Positions 27,535 to 36,079 of a stretch of DNA of 36,079 nt are shown here, piece after piece (the first letter of the stretch is position 1; each line of letters opens with the position of its first letter). The position numbers and the translations under genes were made by a program. Under the pieces are notes generated by a model, which worked only from the letters and a program-made list of their open reading frames with translations, was not told the DNA's origin and made no database searches. Origin of the DNA: Enterococcus termitis (GTDB taxonomy: Bacteria; Bacillota; Bacilli; Lactobacillales; Enterococcaceae); NCBI RefSeq assembly GCF_001730305.1, contig NZ_MIJY01000014.1:1-36079 (forward strand). Direction: 5' to 3'.

Positions 27535-27642
27535 ATGAAAAAAATCTTAGTTACAGGGGCGACCTTATCCGCACTCTCATTTGCCGCCTATTCATTTTTG
27601 AGACATACACCAAAGCATCAATATGATTATGGCAAACGATAA
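27535..27642 (+). CDS. 35-aa membrane or secreted small protein
   Basis: MKKILVTGATLSALSFAAYS followed by FLRHTPKHQYDYGKR: a basic start, one hydrophobic helix (about 5-22) and a basic, His/Tyr-rich tail. RBS GAAAGGAATGG lies about 8 nt upstream, and a strong terminator follows the stop by a few bases, so this is a genuine small gene. It is preceded on the same strand by the tRNA-like element. No family recognised. Confidence 0.7.
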   Translation: MKKILVTGATLSALSFAAYSFLRHTPKHQYDYGKR

Positions 27643-27645
27643 AAG

Positions 27646-27688
27646 AAAAAGTTGTCCTGAGCAATTTTTGTTCAAGGCAACTTTTTTT
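27646..27688 (+). terminator. Terminator after the 35-aa gene
   Basis: AAAAAGTTG.CCT.A (27646-27660) pairs with T.AAGG.CAACTTTTT (27671-27686), followed by more T residues. It serves the plus-strand small gene and could also stop the convergent agmatine cluster. Confidence 0.8.
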
Positions 27689-27722
27689 ATTTTCTCTTGT
27701 TAACTAAAGCACAAATCACTTT

Positions 27723-28520
27723 TTATTTAAAGACTAAATGATACTCTCCTTCTTCTGCGTTATCCAAATATTGGTATAATATCAATTCTAAAATCGCCAG
27801 CATAGAAATATGTGAAGTGATTTCCATTTTATTTAAAAACAATTCATCCGTAAACACATAGAAATTAACATCGCTCATATTTTGCACCACATTATTGTCC
27901 GCTCCAGTAATCGAAACAAGTAGAGGATGGCCAACATTTTTTAAGTACTGCATCAGCTCGATCCACTCTCCATCTTTCCCCTGATATGTTAAAATAAACA
28001 CGATATCCGTTGATTTGATCTGCTTTTGCACGACTGCCCGCATCGACCGATCTTCCGGGAAAACAACTAAAAATCCAGCAGCTATGAATAGATATTTTAC
28101 ATATTGCATCAGCTGCTTATTCATTCCTTTTGCAAATAGATAGATAATTGGTTTTTTCTTTAGGTATTTGCCGACAATATCCAAACTATTTTTATCGATC
28201 ACTCGAACTGATTCATTTATATTTTTTAAATACTCTTCCCGATAATCCTTTTGCGATACTACAAATGGACTGATCTTTTCTTCTTTCGTTTGATTTAAAA
28301 GCGTATATTTGATAACTGTGGTAAATTCACTATAGCCGGAAAAACCAACCTTTCGAACAAAACGTAAAAAGGTTGTCGTTGAAACAAAACAATCATCTGC
28401 CACTTCACGAATGCTTTTGTTTTTGATCTCGTTTAAATTTTTCACAACATAATCGAAGAGCAGGTGTTCATTTTTCGTTAGTTCTGAAACATGAGGGTTC
28501 ACTACTTCAAAAAAGTCCAT
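27723..28520 (-). CDS. RpiR-family regulator of the agmatine cluster
   Basis: A 265-residue transcriptional regulator with an N-terminal RpiR helix-turn-helix (about 1-77; KNKSIREVADDCFVSTTTFLRFVRKVGFSGY) and a C-terminal SIS phosphosugar-binding fold (about 105-240; IYLFAKGMN ... TDIVFILTYQGKDGEW). AGGAGGG lies 6 nt before the ATG, and the gene begins 11 bp after aguA2, so it is the last gene of the cluster. The same place is held by an RpiR-type protein in the Listeria cluster (lmo0036-lmo0041), whereas E. faecalis uses the LuxR-type AguR. It probably controls the agmatine genes, but no operator is proven. Confidence 0.9.
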   Translation of the reverse strand: MDFFEVVNPHVSELTKNEHLLFDYVVKNLNEIKNKSIREVADDCFVSTTTFLRFVRKVGFSGYSEFTTVIKYTLLNQTKEEKISPFVVSQKDYREEYLKNINESVRVIDKNSLDIVGKYLKKKPIIYLFAKGMNKQLMQYVKYLFIAAGFLVVFPEDRSMRAVVQKQIKSTDIVFILTYQGKDGEWIELMQYLKNVGHPLLVSITGADNNVVQNMSDVNFYVFTDELFLNKMEITSHISMLAILELILYQYLDNAEEGEYHLVFK

Positions 28521-28531
28521 CTTTTTCCCTC

Positions 28532-29629
28532 CTAACAGGTTTTAGGCATACTTTGTGCAATACAGTGGATGTTGCCTCCGCCAAGTAAAATTTCACGAGC
28601 AAAGACACCGATGACTTTACGGTCTGGATAGAGCTTCTCTAGTAGATTTTGGGCAACCAGATCATTTTTATCGTTGAATAATGGATAAATGATACCGCCA
28701 TTCGCTGTGTAGTAACTAACATAACTTGCTGTTAAACGATCACCTGGAAAGCGCGGCAGCATACCATTAACCGGATCGACACCTTCACTTTCTTCTGTTG
28801 TAATATAGATGGGTTCCGGCATTGGCATTTTATGGATGATCAGATTTCGTCCTTTGGCATCCGTCTCATTTTTTAGTTGTTCATAAGCTGCTTTAGAGAT
28901 TTCATATTGTGGATCATCCGGATCATCGGTCCATGTCAAAACGATTTCTCCAGGTCGAACGACATTTAGCATATTGTCGATATCACCGTTTGTCTCATCT
29001 AAAAAGTACCCTTGCTTCAACCAAATGATTTTTTCAACGTTGAAATAGGCGATTAAAACTGCTTCGATTTCTGCTTTAGAAAGGTCACCGTTTCTTCCCT
29101 CTGAAAGCAGTACTTCTTCTGTGGTATACAAGGTTCCTTCTCCATCTAAGTGGACTGAACAGCCTTCTAACACAAAGTCCTCTAATCGATAATAATCGAT
29201 TCGGTTGAACTCACATAATTTTTCTGCAATCAGATCATCTTGGTCCCAAGGAAAATATAGTCCGTCCAATAATCCACCCCAGGCATTGAAACGCCAGTCG
29301 ATACCTCGAATAGCGCCCTGCTTATTGATTACATACATCGGACCATAATCTTTGATCCAAGCATCATTATTGTTCATTTCCATGACGCGAATATCCTTTG
29401 GAAGCATTTGACGAGCATTTTGGTATTGCTTTGATGAAACAAGCATAGTGACCGGTTCAAATGGAGCAATCGCTTTTGCTACCTCCGCATACGCTGCTTG
29501 CGCTGGTTTTCCGCCATTGCGCCAATTATCCGCTCGTTCCGGCCAGATCATATAGGTTTCTTTATGAGGACCAAACTCTGCTGGTGCCCAAAAACCATCT
29601 TCTTTAGGATTGCTAGTTGTTAATTTCAT
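28532..29629 (-). CDS. aguA2: Second agmatine deiminase paralogue, AguA2 (Cys157 variant)
   Basis: Agmatine deiminase family, 365 residues, with the nucleophilic Cys356 in [12 protein letters not shown] and the fold motifs [18 protein letters not shown] and ETNGDIDN. It differs from AguA1 at several otherwise conserved positions: Cys157 instead of Gly157 (VLEGCSVH), DYGP instead of DCGP near 94-97, and ETNGDID instead of ETNGHVD, which loses the His of the catalytic region. In Listeria monocytogenes AguA2, Cys157 instead of Gly has been reported to abolish deiminase activity. This copy is therefore probably inactive or changed in specificity. RBS AAAGGAGT; a terminator separates it from aguC, so its level should be lower. 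Confidence 0.88.
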   Translation of the reverse strand: MKLTTSNPKEDGFWAPAEFGPHKETYMIWPERADNWRNGGKPAQAAYAEVAKAIAPFEPVTMLVSSKQYQNARQMLPKDIRVMEMNNNDAWIKDYGPMYVINKQGAIRGIDWRFNAWGGLLDGLYFPWDQDDLIAEKLCEFNRIDYYRLEDFVLEGCSVHLDGEGTLYTTEEVLLSEGRNGDLSKAEIEAVLIAYFNVEKIIWLKQGYFLDETNGDIDNMLNVVRPGEIVLTWTDDPDDPQYEISKAAYEQLKNETDAKGRNLIIHKMPMPEPIYITTEESEGVDPVNGMLPRFPGDRLTASYVSYYTANGGIIYPLFNDKNDLVAQNLLEKLYPDRKVIGVFAREILLGGGNIHCIAQSMPKTC

Positions 29630-29696
29630 AATGGCTGCACTCCTTTTTTCATTAGAAATAATTGTTTATGTAAGCGATCTATTTTTAATATATCAG

Positions 29697-29736
29697 AAAA
29701 AAAGAGTAGACACTAGCATTGTTCTACTCTTTTTTT
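29697..29736 (-). terminator. Internal terminator between aguC and aguA2
   Basis: A 14-bp perfect stem (29697-29710 with 29723-29736; core AGAGTAGA/TCTACTCT) with A-run and T-run lies directly after the aguC stop. It should end most transcription from the ptcA promoter. Confidence 0.85.
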
Positions 29737-29739
29737 GGA

Positions 29740-30678
29740 TTACGCTGTAATAATTGTGCCTGTTTCTTCTTCAAGTAAATTTTTGATGTTTTCTAAAGAA
29801 GTGATCACTGCTTTACCCGTTGTATTTTCTTTGATAAAAGCAATCGCTGCTTGAACTTTTGGCAGCATACTGCCAGGCGCAAACTGATTTTGTTGGATAT
29901 AATGTTCCATTTCAGCGACGGTTACTTTATTCAACTCTGCTTGATTTGGCTGATTAAAATTGATGCTTACATGATCGACTCCAGTCAAAATGACCAGCAT
30001 ATCGGCATGAACTAATGCAGCAATTTTTTCAGAGGCAAAATCTTTATCTATGACTGCTTCAACACCATGATACACACCATCTTTTATAATGACTGGAATT
30101 CCGCCGCCACCTCCAGCGATTGTGATGATGCCATTTTCGACTAATTGCTGGATCACAGGATATTCAACAATATCAATAGGATTAGGAGAAGGAACAACTT
30201 TACGAAAACCACGACCAGCATCTTCAACATAAGTTGCCGTTGTTTGTTTTTTCTCTTCAAGCATTTCCTCTTCACTTAAGAATGGACCAATGGGTTTGCT
30301 TGGTGCTTGAAATGCTGGATCTGACGCGCTTACAACAACCTGTGTCAGAATCGTCGCTGCATTTTTCGTGATGTCTCTTTTCTTTAGTTCATCGACTAAA
30401 GCATTTTCCAACCAATAACCAATGCTGCCTTGTGTCATTGCTACTGCTGTATCTAAAGGCATTGCTGGATTTTTTTCTGTTGCACCTAATTGTTGCTGCA
30501 ATAATAAATTACCGACTTGCGGACCATTTCCATGAGAAATAATCAGTTCATGGCCAGCTTCAATAAAATCAGCTAAATAATGCGCGGTGTGAACCAAAGC
30601 TTCTTGCTGTGCTTTTGCACTTGCATCCGTGGTTAAAATAGCGTTGCCGCCCAACGCAACTACGATTCGTTTTTTCAT
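29740..30678 (-). CDS. aguC: Carbamate kinase of the agmatine pathway
   Basis: Converts carbamoyl phosphate and ADP to ATP, CO2 and ammonia, the energy-yielding last step. 312 residues from the ATG at 30678, the normal length. Family motifs: [10 protein letters not shown] at the N-terminus, [13 protein letters not shown], and [10 protein letters not shown] in the nucleotide-binding part. GAGGGAAG precedes the ATG by 6 nt; a longer reading to 30732 would run into aguA1. It follows aguA1 by 10 bp and is followed by a terminator. Confidence 0.94.
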   Translation of the reverse strand: MKKRIVVALGGNAILTTDASAKAQQEALVHTAHYLADFIEAGHELIISHGNGPQVGNLLLQQQLGATEKNPAMPLDTAVAMTQGSIGYWLENALVDELKKRDITKNAATILTQVVVSASDPAFQAPSKPIGPFLSEEEMLEEKKQTTATYVEDAGRGFRKVVPSPNPIDIVEYPVIQQLVENGIITIAGGGGGIPVIIKDGVYHGVEAVIDKDFASEKIAALVHADMLVILTGVDHVSINFNQPNQAELNKVTVAEMEHYIQQNQFAPGSMLPKVQAAIAFIKENTTGKAVITSLENIKNLLEEETGTIITA

Positions 30679-30688
30679 TTGACTTCCC

Positions 30689-31780
30689 TCATTTCGGTAC
30701 TTGTTGGGTAATACAATGGATGTTTCCACCACCTAGAAGAATCTCTCTTGCAGGCACTCCAACCACTTTTCTGTCAGGATATAATTTTTGCAATAAATCC
30801 AGTGCTTTTTCATCATTCGGATCACCAAATACAGGAACGATTACTCCGCCATTCGCTGTATAATAGTTGGCATAACTGGCTGCTAAGCGATCCCCTTCTT
30901 CTCTTGGCAATGTACCAGCAACCGCATCAACACCTAAACTTTCTTCTTCAGTGATCAAAATAGGTTTTGGTACATACAATTTGTGTACGACAAGCTTACG
31001 ACCTTTAGCATCGGTTTCATTTTCTAAAATGTCTAAACATTCTTTCGAAATTTCATATTGTGGATCATTTTCATCATCTGTCCATGCTAAAACAACTTCA
31101 CCTGGTTTTACGATATTAATAATATTGTCTACATGTCCATTGGTTTCATCTAAGTAGATGCCGCGTTTGAGCCAAATAATTTTTTCTAATGATAAATATT
31201 CTTTCAGCACTTGTTCGATCTGTTCTTTTGATAATTGTGCATTTCTGCCTTCTGATAGCAAACATTCTTCCGTTGTGATCAGTGTGCCTTCTCCATCAAC
31301 ATGAATAGAACCACCTTCTAACACAAAATCATTTAGACGATAGCGATCTTTCCATTCCACTTCACATATTTTTTGTGCTACTTGATCGTCTTTGTCCCAT
31401 GGAAAATATAGACCGTCAACTAGTCCGCCCCAAGAGTTAAATGTCCAGTCAACTCCGCGAACTTCTCCTTCATCGTTTTTCACAAATGTCGGACCACAGT
31501 CACGAACCCACGCATCATCATTAGCGATTTCAACAACTCGCACTTCTTCTGGAAGCATGTGGCGGGCGTTATCATATTGTTCAGCAGATACACCAACTGT
31601 CACTGGTTCAAATTGACTGATGGCTACAGCAACATCGACAAACACTTTTTGCGCTGGTTTACCGCCATTGCGCCAGTTGTCCGGACGTTCCGGCCATAAA
31701 ATATATACACCTTGATGCGGCTCAAATTCTCCCGGCATACGGAAGCCATCTCTTTTGGGTGAACTATCAATTGTTTTCAT
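30689..31780 (-). CDS. aguA: Agmatine deiminase, AguA1 (active-type)
   Basis: Hydrolyses agmatine to N-carbamoylputrescine and ammonia. 363 residues from the ATG at 31780 (AAAGGAGA about 9 nt upstream); an upstream in-frame ATG at 31843 lies inside aguD and has no site. The amidinotransferase-superfamily features are all present: [12 protein letters not shown] near the start, [13 protein letters not shown] (Asp/Arg of the active site, about 88-100), [12 protein letters not shown] with Gly157, ETNGHVDN with the catalytic His, and [13 protein letters not shown] with Cys356 as nucleophile. It overlaps the end of aguD by 14 bp. Confidence 0.96.
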   Translation of the reverse strand: MKTIDSSPKRDGFRMPGEFEPHQGVYILWPERPDNWRNGGKPAQKVFVDVAVAISQFEPVTVGVSAEQYDNARHMLPEEVRVVEIANDDAWVRDCGPTFVKNDEGEVRGVDWTFNSWGGLVDGLYFPWDKDDQVAQKICEVEWKDRYRLNDFVLEGGSIHVDGEGTLITTEECLLSEGRNAQLSKEQIEQVLKEYLSLEKIIWLKRGIYLDETNGHVDNIINIVKPGEVVLAWTDDENDPQYEISKECLDILENETDAKGRKLVVHKLYVPKPILITEEESLGVDAVAGTLPREEGDRLAASYANYYTANGGVIVPVFGDPNDEKALDLLQKLYPDRKVVGVPAREILLGGGNIHCITQQVPK

Positions 31781-33176
31781 GCTGTAAACTCTCCTTTTGT
31801 TGGTTTTCTTTTGCTGTTTCCTTTTTACGGTACTCTTTATCACCTAATCGAATACAAAATTCACCGATGATCGCAGCTGCAATCGTGCCAATCAAAATGG
31901 GAATTTTTTCGCTAAACTCACTGCTGGATAAAGGAACGATTGAGAAAAATAACGTGATTATTAATAGGAATAAAGGAACATACGCCATTATTTTTAGTAC
32001 CACTGGACCCCCTGGCACTTTAAACGGACGCTCAGTATCAGGATCAATTTTACGTAATTTTAAAAATGCTGGGAACATCATAATATATGACAACAACAAT
32101 GCGACTACATTTAAGGCAAAGAAGGCCCAAAAAATATTTTCATTTGGAATAAATGGTGCTGCTACGACTAATATAGACGCAACAATTCCGTTTACAACAG
32201 ATGCGCCAGTCGGCATTTCATTTTTAGGATTTTCTTTCGCAAACACTTTTGGCATATCATGATTCTTCGCTGCATAAAAAGCCACATAGTTGACTCCTAA
32301 AGCCCAGGAAATCAGATTAGCTGCTAATGTGTACATAAATAACAGACCGATAATAATCACAAATGGATTAATGCCTCCAACTAGTAAAATAAAACTATCG
32401 ATCAGTCCTCCAGAAGTAGACAGTTGATCTGCTGGAACTGCCGCTCCCATACCGAACGCTGCAAATAGATAAAAGAATGCGATCAAGATTCCTCCGTAAA
32501 TAATCGCTTGGGGAATTTGTTTTTTGGGATTTTCCATATCACTTGCCAAGGTCGTGACAACTTCAAACCCTAAAAAATTAAATAGAATCACGGAGATAAA
32601 ACTTAAGCTCGTCAAATCAAAACTTGGTAAAAGTGCTTTTCCAGAAAAATCATTGGCCATTCCTTTTGTAACAGCATGATAAATTCCCAGAACACCTAAA
32701 CACACCATAATCGCAACTTTAGCGAACGCAGCCAGATTCAAGATCCATTTGCTGTCACTTACTGGATAACAACTAATCAGTGTTACAAGCCAAATGAAAA
32801 TCAATTGACAGATAATCAATACTGGTGTGCCTAGTTCCAGCCCAAAAATTTGGGTCATCACTTCAGTGAACAGAACGGCTAAACTTGCCATCCAAATTGG
32901 AAAATTGATCCAATAAAACCAGGCTACACGTGCGCCCCATCGACGACCAAAGGCCATTTTTACCCAATCATAAATACCACCATCGCCTGTATAAGTTGTA
33001 CCAAGCTCAGCTGAAATCAATCCGTAAGGTAAGAAAAACAAAATCAATAGAATGCCCCACCAGAAAAACTGTGATGATCCAATTGCTGCAGCTGGCGCCG
33101 CGGATTCAACAACTAAAATAACTACAACAGCCATTAGAACTGCGTCAAACAACCGAAATTTCTTTTTTTCTTTCAT
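31767..33176 (-). CDS. aguD: Agmatine/putrescine antiporter
   Basis: A 469-residue APC-superfamily exchanger with about 12 TM helices; it should take in agmatine and expel putrescine. Near the N-terminus it has [12 protein letters not shown] in the first TM and [18 protein letters not shown] after TM6, the loop conserved in amino-acid/polyamine antiporters. The ATG at 33176 is chosen (GAAAGGTG 10 nt upstream), 23 codons inside a longer open frame. It lies between ptcA and aguA1, as in other agmatine loci, and overlaps aguA1, suggesting coupled translation. Confidence 0.92.
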   Translation of the reverse strand: MKEKKKFRLFDAVLMAVVVILVVESAAPAAAIGSSQFFWWGILLILFFLPYGLISAELGTTYTGDGGIYDWVKMAFGRRWGARVAWFYWINFPIWMASLAVLFTEVMTQIFGLELGTPVLIICQLIFIWLVTLISCYPVSDSKWILNLAAFAKVAIMVCLGVLGIYHAVTKGMANDFSGKALLPSFDLTSLSFISVILFNFLGFEVVTTLASDMENPKKQIPQAIIYGGILIAFFYLFAAFGMGAAVPADQLSTSGGLIDSFILLVGGINPFVIIIGLLFMYTLAANLISWALGVNYVAFYAAKNHDMPKVFAKENPKNEMPTGASVVNGIVASILVVAAPFIPNENIFWAFFALNVVALLLSYIMMFPAFLKLRKIDPDTERPFKVPGGPVVLKIMAYVPLFLLIITLFFSIVPLSSSEFSEKIPILIGTIAAAIIGEFCIRLGDKEYRKKETAKENQQKESLQHENN

Positions 33177-33275
33177 GTTTTGTACGCACCTTTCATTAAA
33201 GTAGCTGGGAAAAAAGCACAAAATGATTTTAGCCGTTCTCTTCACTTCGTGCTCTTATCTCACCATCATTTCCTA

Positions 33276-34301
33276 TCACTTAGCGACGATAGCATTTCTC
33301 AACATCAATTCAAATTCAGCATCATAGTGTGCCGCAACTGCTTCTCCAGCATAATCCAAATAAGGATTCATGAAGTACACCAATAATGCACGCATCGCTG
33401 TTAAACGATTTTCCGCTTCATCTAGAACAACGGAATACGGAGCGTCTAATACTTCATCTGTTACTTCTTCTCCTCTGGTTGCAGGTAGACAATGTAGGAA
33501 TTTCACATGAGGAGCGGCCATATCGATCAACTCTTTGTTTACTTGATATTTAGGGTAGAATGTTGCCATTCGTTCTTCTTCTGATAACTCAGCTTCATAC
33601 AATCCATACCAAACATCGGTATAAATGAAATCTGCATCTTTCATCGCTTCTTTTGCATCTTCAGTAATCAACACACTGCCGCCTGACTTCTCAGCATTTT
33701 TACGTCCGATCGCTAATGTTTCTTCTTTGATTTGGAAGCCTTTTGGACCAAACTGAACAAAATCCATCCCCATTTTCGTTGCCATAAACATCGTTGATAC
33801 ACAGACCTGAGTCGCATCTCCTACAAAAACGATTTTACAGTCACTTAACTTTTTACCCGCTGGTAAATGCTCTGTCATTGTGATAATATCTCCTAATTCT
33901 TGCGTCGGATGATTATAGTCACTCATTCCATTGATAACTGGAATACTTGCATCTTTAGCTAAATCTACAATGGTTTGGTGTCGTTCTACTCTTGCCATCA
34001 AGATATCGACTAAACGAGATAATACTCTAGCTGTGTCACCTAATGATTCATGACCACCTAACTGAATTTGACCAGGTGCCAAATATTGTGCATGTCCCCC
34101 AAGTTGAGTCATCGCTGTTTCAAAGGAGACTCTTGTACGTGTAGATGATTGTTCAAAAATCATGCCTAATGTTTTATCTTTTAATAATGGCGGATAATAG
34201 CCATTTTTGATTGCTTCTTTTAATTTTAATGCCAACTGGATCAGGTAATCGATTTCTGCTTTCGTAAAATCATTCGTGTCTACAAAATCTCTTTTTTTCA
34301 T
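33276..34301 (-). CDS. ptcA: Putrescine carbamoyltransferase
   Basis: Phosphorolyses N-carbamoylputrescine to putrescine and carbamoyl phosphate. 341 residues, trimeric transcarbamylase family: STRTRVSFE (about 53-61, carbamoyl phosphate loop), DYNHPTQE (about 139) and HCLPATRG (about 276). The stretch around [24 protein letters not shown] and the long C-terminal helix separate putrescine enzymes from ornithine carbamoyltransferases, which end earlier. First gene of the operon; GGTGGAA sits 8 nt before the ATG at 34301. A cre site and palindromes lie upstream. Often named aguB in E. faecalis. Confidence 0.94.
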   Translation of the reverse strand: MKKRDFVDTNDFTKAEIDYLIQLALKLKEAIKNGYYPPLLKDKTLGMIFEQSSTRTRVSFETAMTQLGGHAQYLAPGQIQLGGHESLGDTARVLSRLVDILMARVERHQTIVDLAKDASIPVINGMSDYNHPTQELGDIITMTEHLPAGKKLSDCKIVFVGDATQVCVSTMFMATKMGMDFVQFGPKGFQIKEETLAIGRKNAEKSGGSVLITEDAKEAMKDADFIYTDVWYGLYEAELSEEERMATFYPKYQVNKELIDMAAPHVKFLHCLPATRGEEVTDEVLDAPYSVVLDEAENRLTAMRALLVYFMNPYLDYAGEAVAAHYDAEFELMLRNAIVAK

Positions 34302-34392
34302 TATGTTTTCCACCAATCTGTTTGTTTATTTTATTGTCGGCTACTCGAGTATTCCTTTTGACGAATTAAGCATAACGCGAAATAAATAATTT

Positions 34393-34406
34393 TTAAAGCG
34401 CTTTCT
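34393..34406 (-). promoter_or_regulatory. cre site (CcpA) upstream of ptcA
   Basis: TTAAAGCGCTTTCT has the perfect core AAGCGCTT of catabolite-responsive elements, about 95 bp upstream of the ptcA ATG, in the promoter region. Agmatine clusters of lactic acid bacteria are repressed by sugars through CcpA, which fits. A TATGCT box about 20 bp nearer to ptcA (34366-34371) could be the -10, so the site would overlap the -35 region. Confidence 0.75.
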
Positions 34407-34453
34407 AAGTTCTTGATAAAGTCAAAAGCAGCCTGTATCTTGTTCCATTTTGC

Positions 34454-34465
34454 GTAACACGTTAC
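34454..34465. promoter_or_regulatory. Palindrome GTAAC-AC-GTTAC between divergent genes
   Basis: A perfect 5-bp-arm inverted repeat lies about 85 bp upstream of the DUF3788 gene and 150 bp upstream of ptcA. A further inverted pair CTTTTGAC (34355-34362) / GTCAAAAG (34421-34428) flanks the cre site. Either could bind the RpiR protein or another regulator; no match to a named operator was found. Confidence 0.4.
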
Positions 34466-34548
34466 ACACAAATCACGAAGAAAGGAAATTTTTCATTTCA
34501 GTCATGCTATAATTTAGTTAAACTAAATCTATCTGAGGAGGAAACACA

Positions 34549-35013
34549 ATGACTGATACAGCACAACAATTGTTACGCGATCCTGAGGTCAAACCATCAA
34601 ATCAACAAATTTCTGATGGACTTGGGGCGTCTTTTAAATGGTATGTTGCGTTTATTGAGGAATTGAAGAACTATGGTATTTCACTGATGGATTGGCGCTA
34701 TTATAACGATGGAAAAGCTTGGTTATCTAAAGGGGAATATAAATGGGTTACCTCACGAGGTAATCATAAAGTGAAGCCGATTTTCTGGTTATCTATATGG
34801 GATGGTTTTTTTAAGGTATCATTTTTCTTTTCTGAAAAAATCAGAGCTCAACTATTAGATTTGCCACTTAGTGATGACACGAAAGAGCGGATTAAAAATA
34901 CCGCTCCTCATGGAAAATCAATGCAGTATCTATCCCTTATTTTTGATGTTAAAAATGACCAATTACTGGACGATATTTATATATTGGCGCAATTTAGAAA
35001 AGAAAAAATATAG
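34549..35013 (+). CDS. DUF3788 family protein
   Basis: A 154-residue soluble protein with the DUF3788 pattern: an aromatic-rich start of the domain (FKWYVAFIEELKNYGISLMDWRYYNDGKAWL), a beta strand with PIFWLSIWDGFFKVSFFFSE, and a C-terminal GKSMQYLSLIF with IYILAQFR. Function unknown in the family. GAGGAGGAA lies before the ATG, and the gene is divergent from the agmatine operon. Confidence 0.85.
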   Translation: MTDTAQQLLRDPEVKPSNQQISDGLGASFKWYVAFIEELKNYGISLMDWRYYNDGKAWLSKGEYKWVTSRGNHKVKPIFWLSIWDGFFKVSFFFSEKIRAQLLDLPLSDDTKERIKNTAPHGKSMQYLSLIFDVKNDQLLDDIYILAQFRKEKI

Positions 35014-35163
35014 CAACTACTATCAATAAATGTGTCACAATTAAATATGGAGGTTTTCAAAGTGTGTCAACAACCTAAGATACACATGAACTATTCTTAT
35101 ACAAAAAGTATATGAGACATAACTCTATGAGTGACAATCTAATCACTTGACATCCGAATAAAC
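35014..35163. other. Intergenic stretch before the palindromic element
   Basis: No credible gene. The sequence is AT-rich and leads into the large palindrome at 35164-35275; together they make a 278-bp gap between two tail-to-tail genes. Confidence 0.5.
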
Positions 35164-35275
35164 GGCGGAAGCAGAAACAAACCCTTCGGAAATAAGCTGA
35201 AATTCACAAAAATTTGAAGAACAATTTTCGTGAATTCCAGCTTATTTCTCGGGGTTAAACGTTTCTGTCCCAGCC
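35164..35275. repeat. Large palindromic intergenic element
   Basis: Nested inverted repeats fold the whole 112 bp: outer GCAGAAAC (35171-35178) with GTTTCTGT (35261-35268), then CCC/GGG, then an 18-bp inner arm GAAATAAGCTGAAATTCA with TGAATTCCAGCTTATTTC (35190-35207 with 35230-35248). I recall very similar palindromes in other enterococcal intergenic regions, so it is probably a repeat family (REP/MITE-like). It lies between convergent genes and may also act as a terminator. Confidence 0.65.
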
Positions 35276-35291
35276 TATTTTATAACTATGT

Positions 35292-36079
<788 letters not shown>

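Noticed and set aside
35040-35110. Possible small ORF after the DUF3788 gene
   Set aside because: An RBS-like GGAGG is present, but only very short frames with no family likeness follow.

Overview
The window looks like a chromosomal segment of an Enterococcus other than E. faecalis or E. faecium. The evidence is a tmRNA gene whose tag reads AKNENNTFALAA (enterococcal type, but NTF where I recall NSF for E. faecalis and NSY for E. faecium), a Na+-type V-ATPase operon very close to ntp of E. hirae, an AT-rich composition, and strong AGGAGG-type ribosome binding sites. No database search was run; names rest on motifs and family knowledge.

Layout. 1-2.4 kb: a MacB-like ABC exporter pair (permease then ATPase, minus strand) behind a possible OmpR-type direct repeat. 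2.5-3.5 kb: a membrane-anchored beta-lactamase-fold serine hydrolase. 3.5-12.8 kb: the Na+-translocating V-ATPase operon ntpFIKECGABD (minus strand). It starts from a recognisable promoter, runs through a structured leader that ends in a U-tract terminator, and contains two long structured gaps (between ntpE and ntpC, and between ntpG and ntpA); the first is a near-perfect 120-bp tandem duplication. 12.9-18.6 kb: an accessory block with two unknown ~105-aa proteins, a divergent pair made of an Rgg-family regulator and an unannotated 21-aa hydrophobic peptide (a candidate SHP-type pheromone), a large polytopic membrane protein, a DUF6440-like protein, a secreted or anchored coiled protein and a zinc-ribbon membrane protein. 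Two related short elements flank the rgg part.

18.9-25.3 kb: a decayed prophage in the 3' end of ssrA. The order is tmRNA, integrase tail fragment, LysM-like fragment, intact pectate-lyase-fold tail protein with its own promoter and a GAAC-N4-GTTC operator, broken holin, broken amidase endolysin, a glycosyltransferase in the usual lysogenic-conversion position, and a 10-bp match to the tmRNA 3' end. 25.3-27.2 kb: ssrA, an SMR efflux protein, a VOC-fold protein and a free methionine-R-sulfoxide reductase. 27.3-27.7 kb: a tRNA-like element followed by a 35-aa membrane peptide.

27.7-34.3 kb: an agmatine deiminase pathway locus (ptcA-aguD-aguA1-aguC-aguA2-rpiR, minus strand) with the gene order of Listeria monocytogenes rather than the aguR-aguBDAC order of E. 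faecalis. It converts agmatine to putrescine, ATP, CO2 and ammonia. A perfect-core cre site lies upstream. 34.5-36.1 kb: a DUF3788 protein, a large palindromic intergenic element and the 3' part of a 6-phospho-beta-glucosidase cut by the window edge.

The most interesting candidates are the Rgg/short-peptide pair, the ntp leader RNA (possible sodium-sensing attenuator), the duplicated structured spacer inside ntp, the tRNA-like transcript with its peptide, and the second agmatine deiminase carrying Cys157 in place of Gly157.
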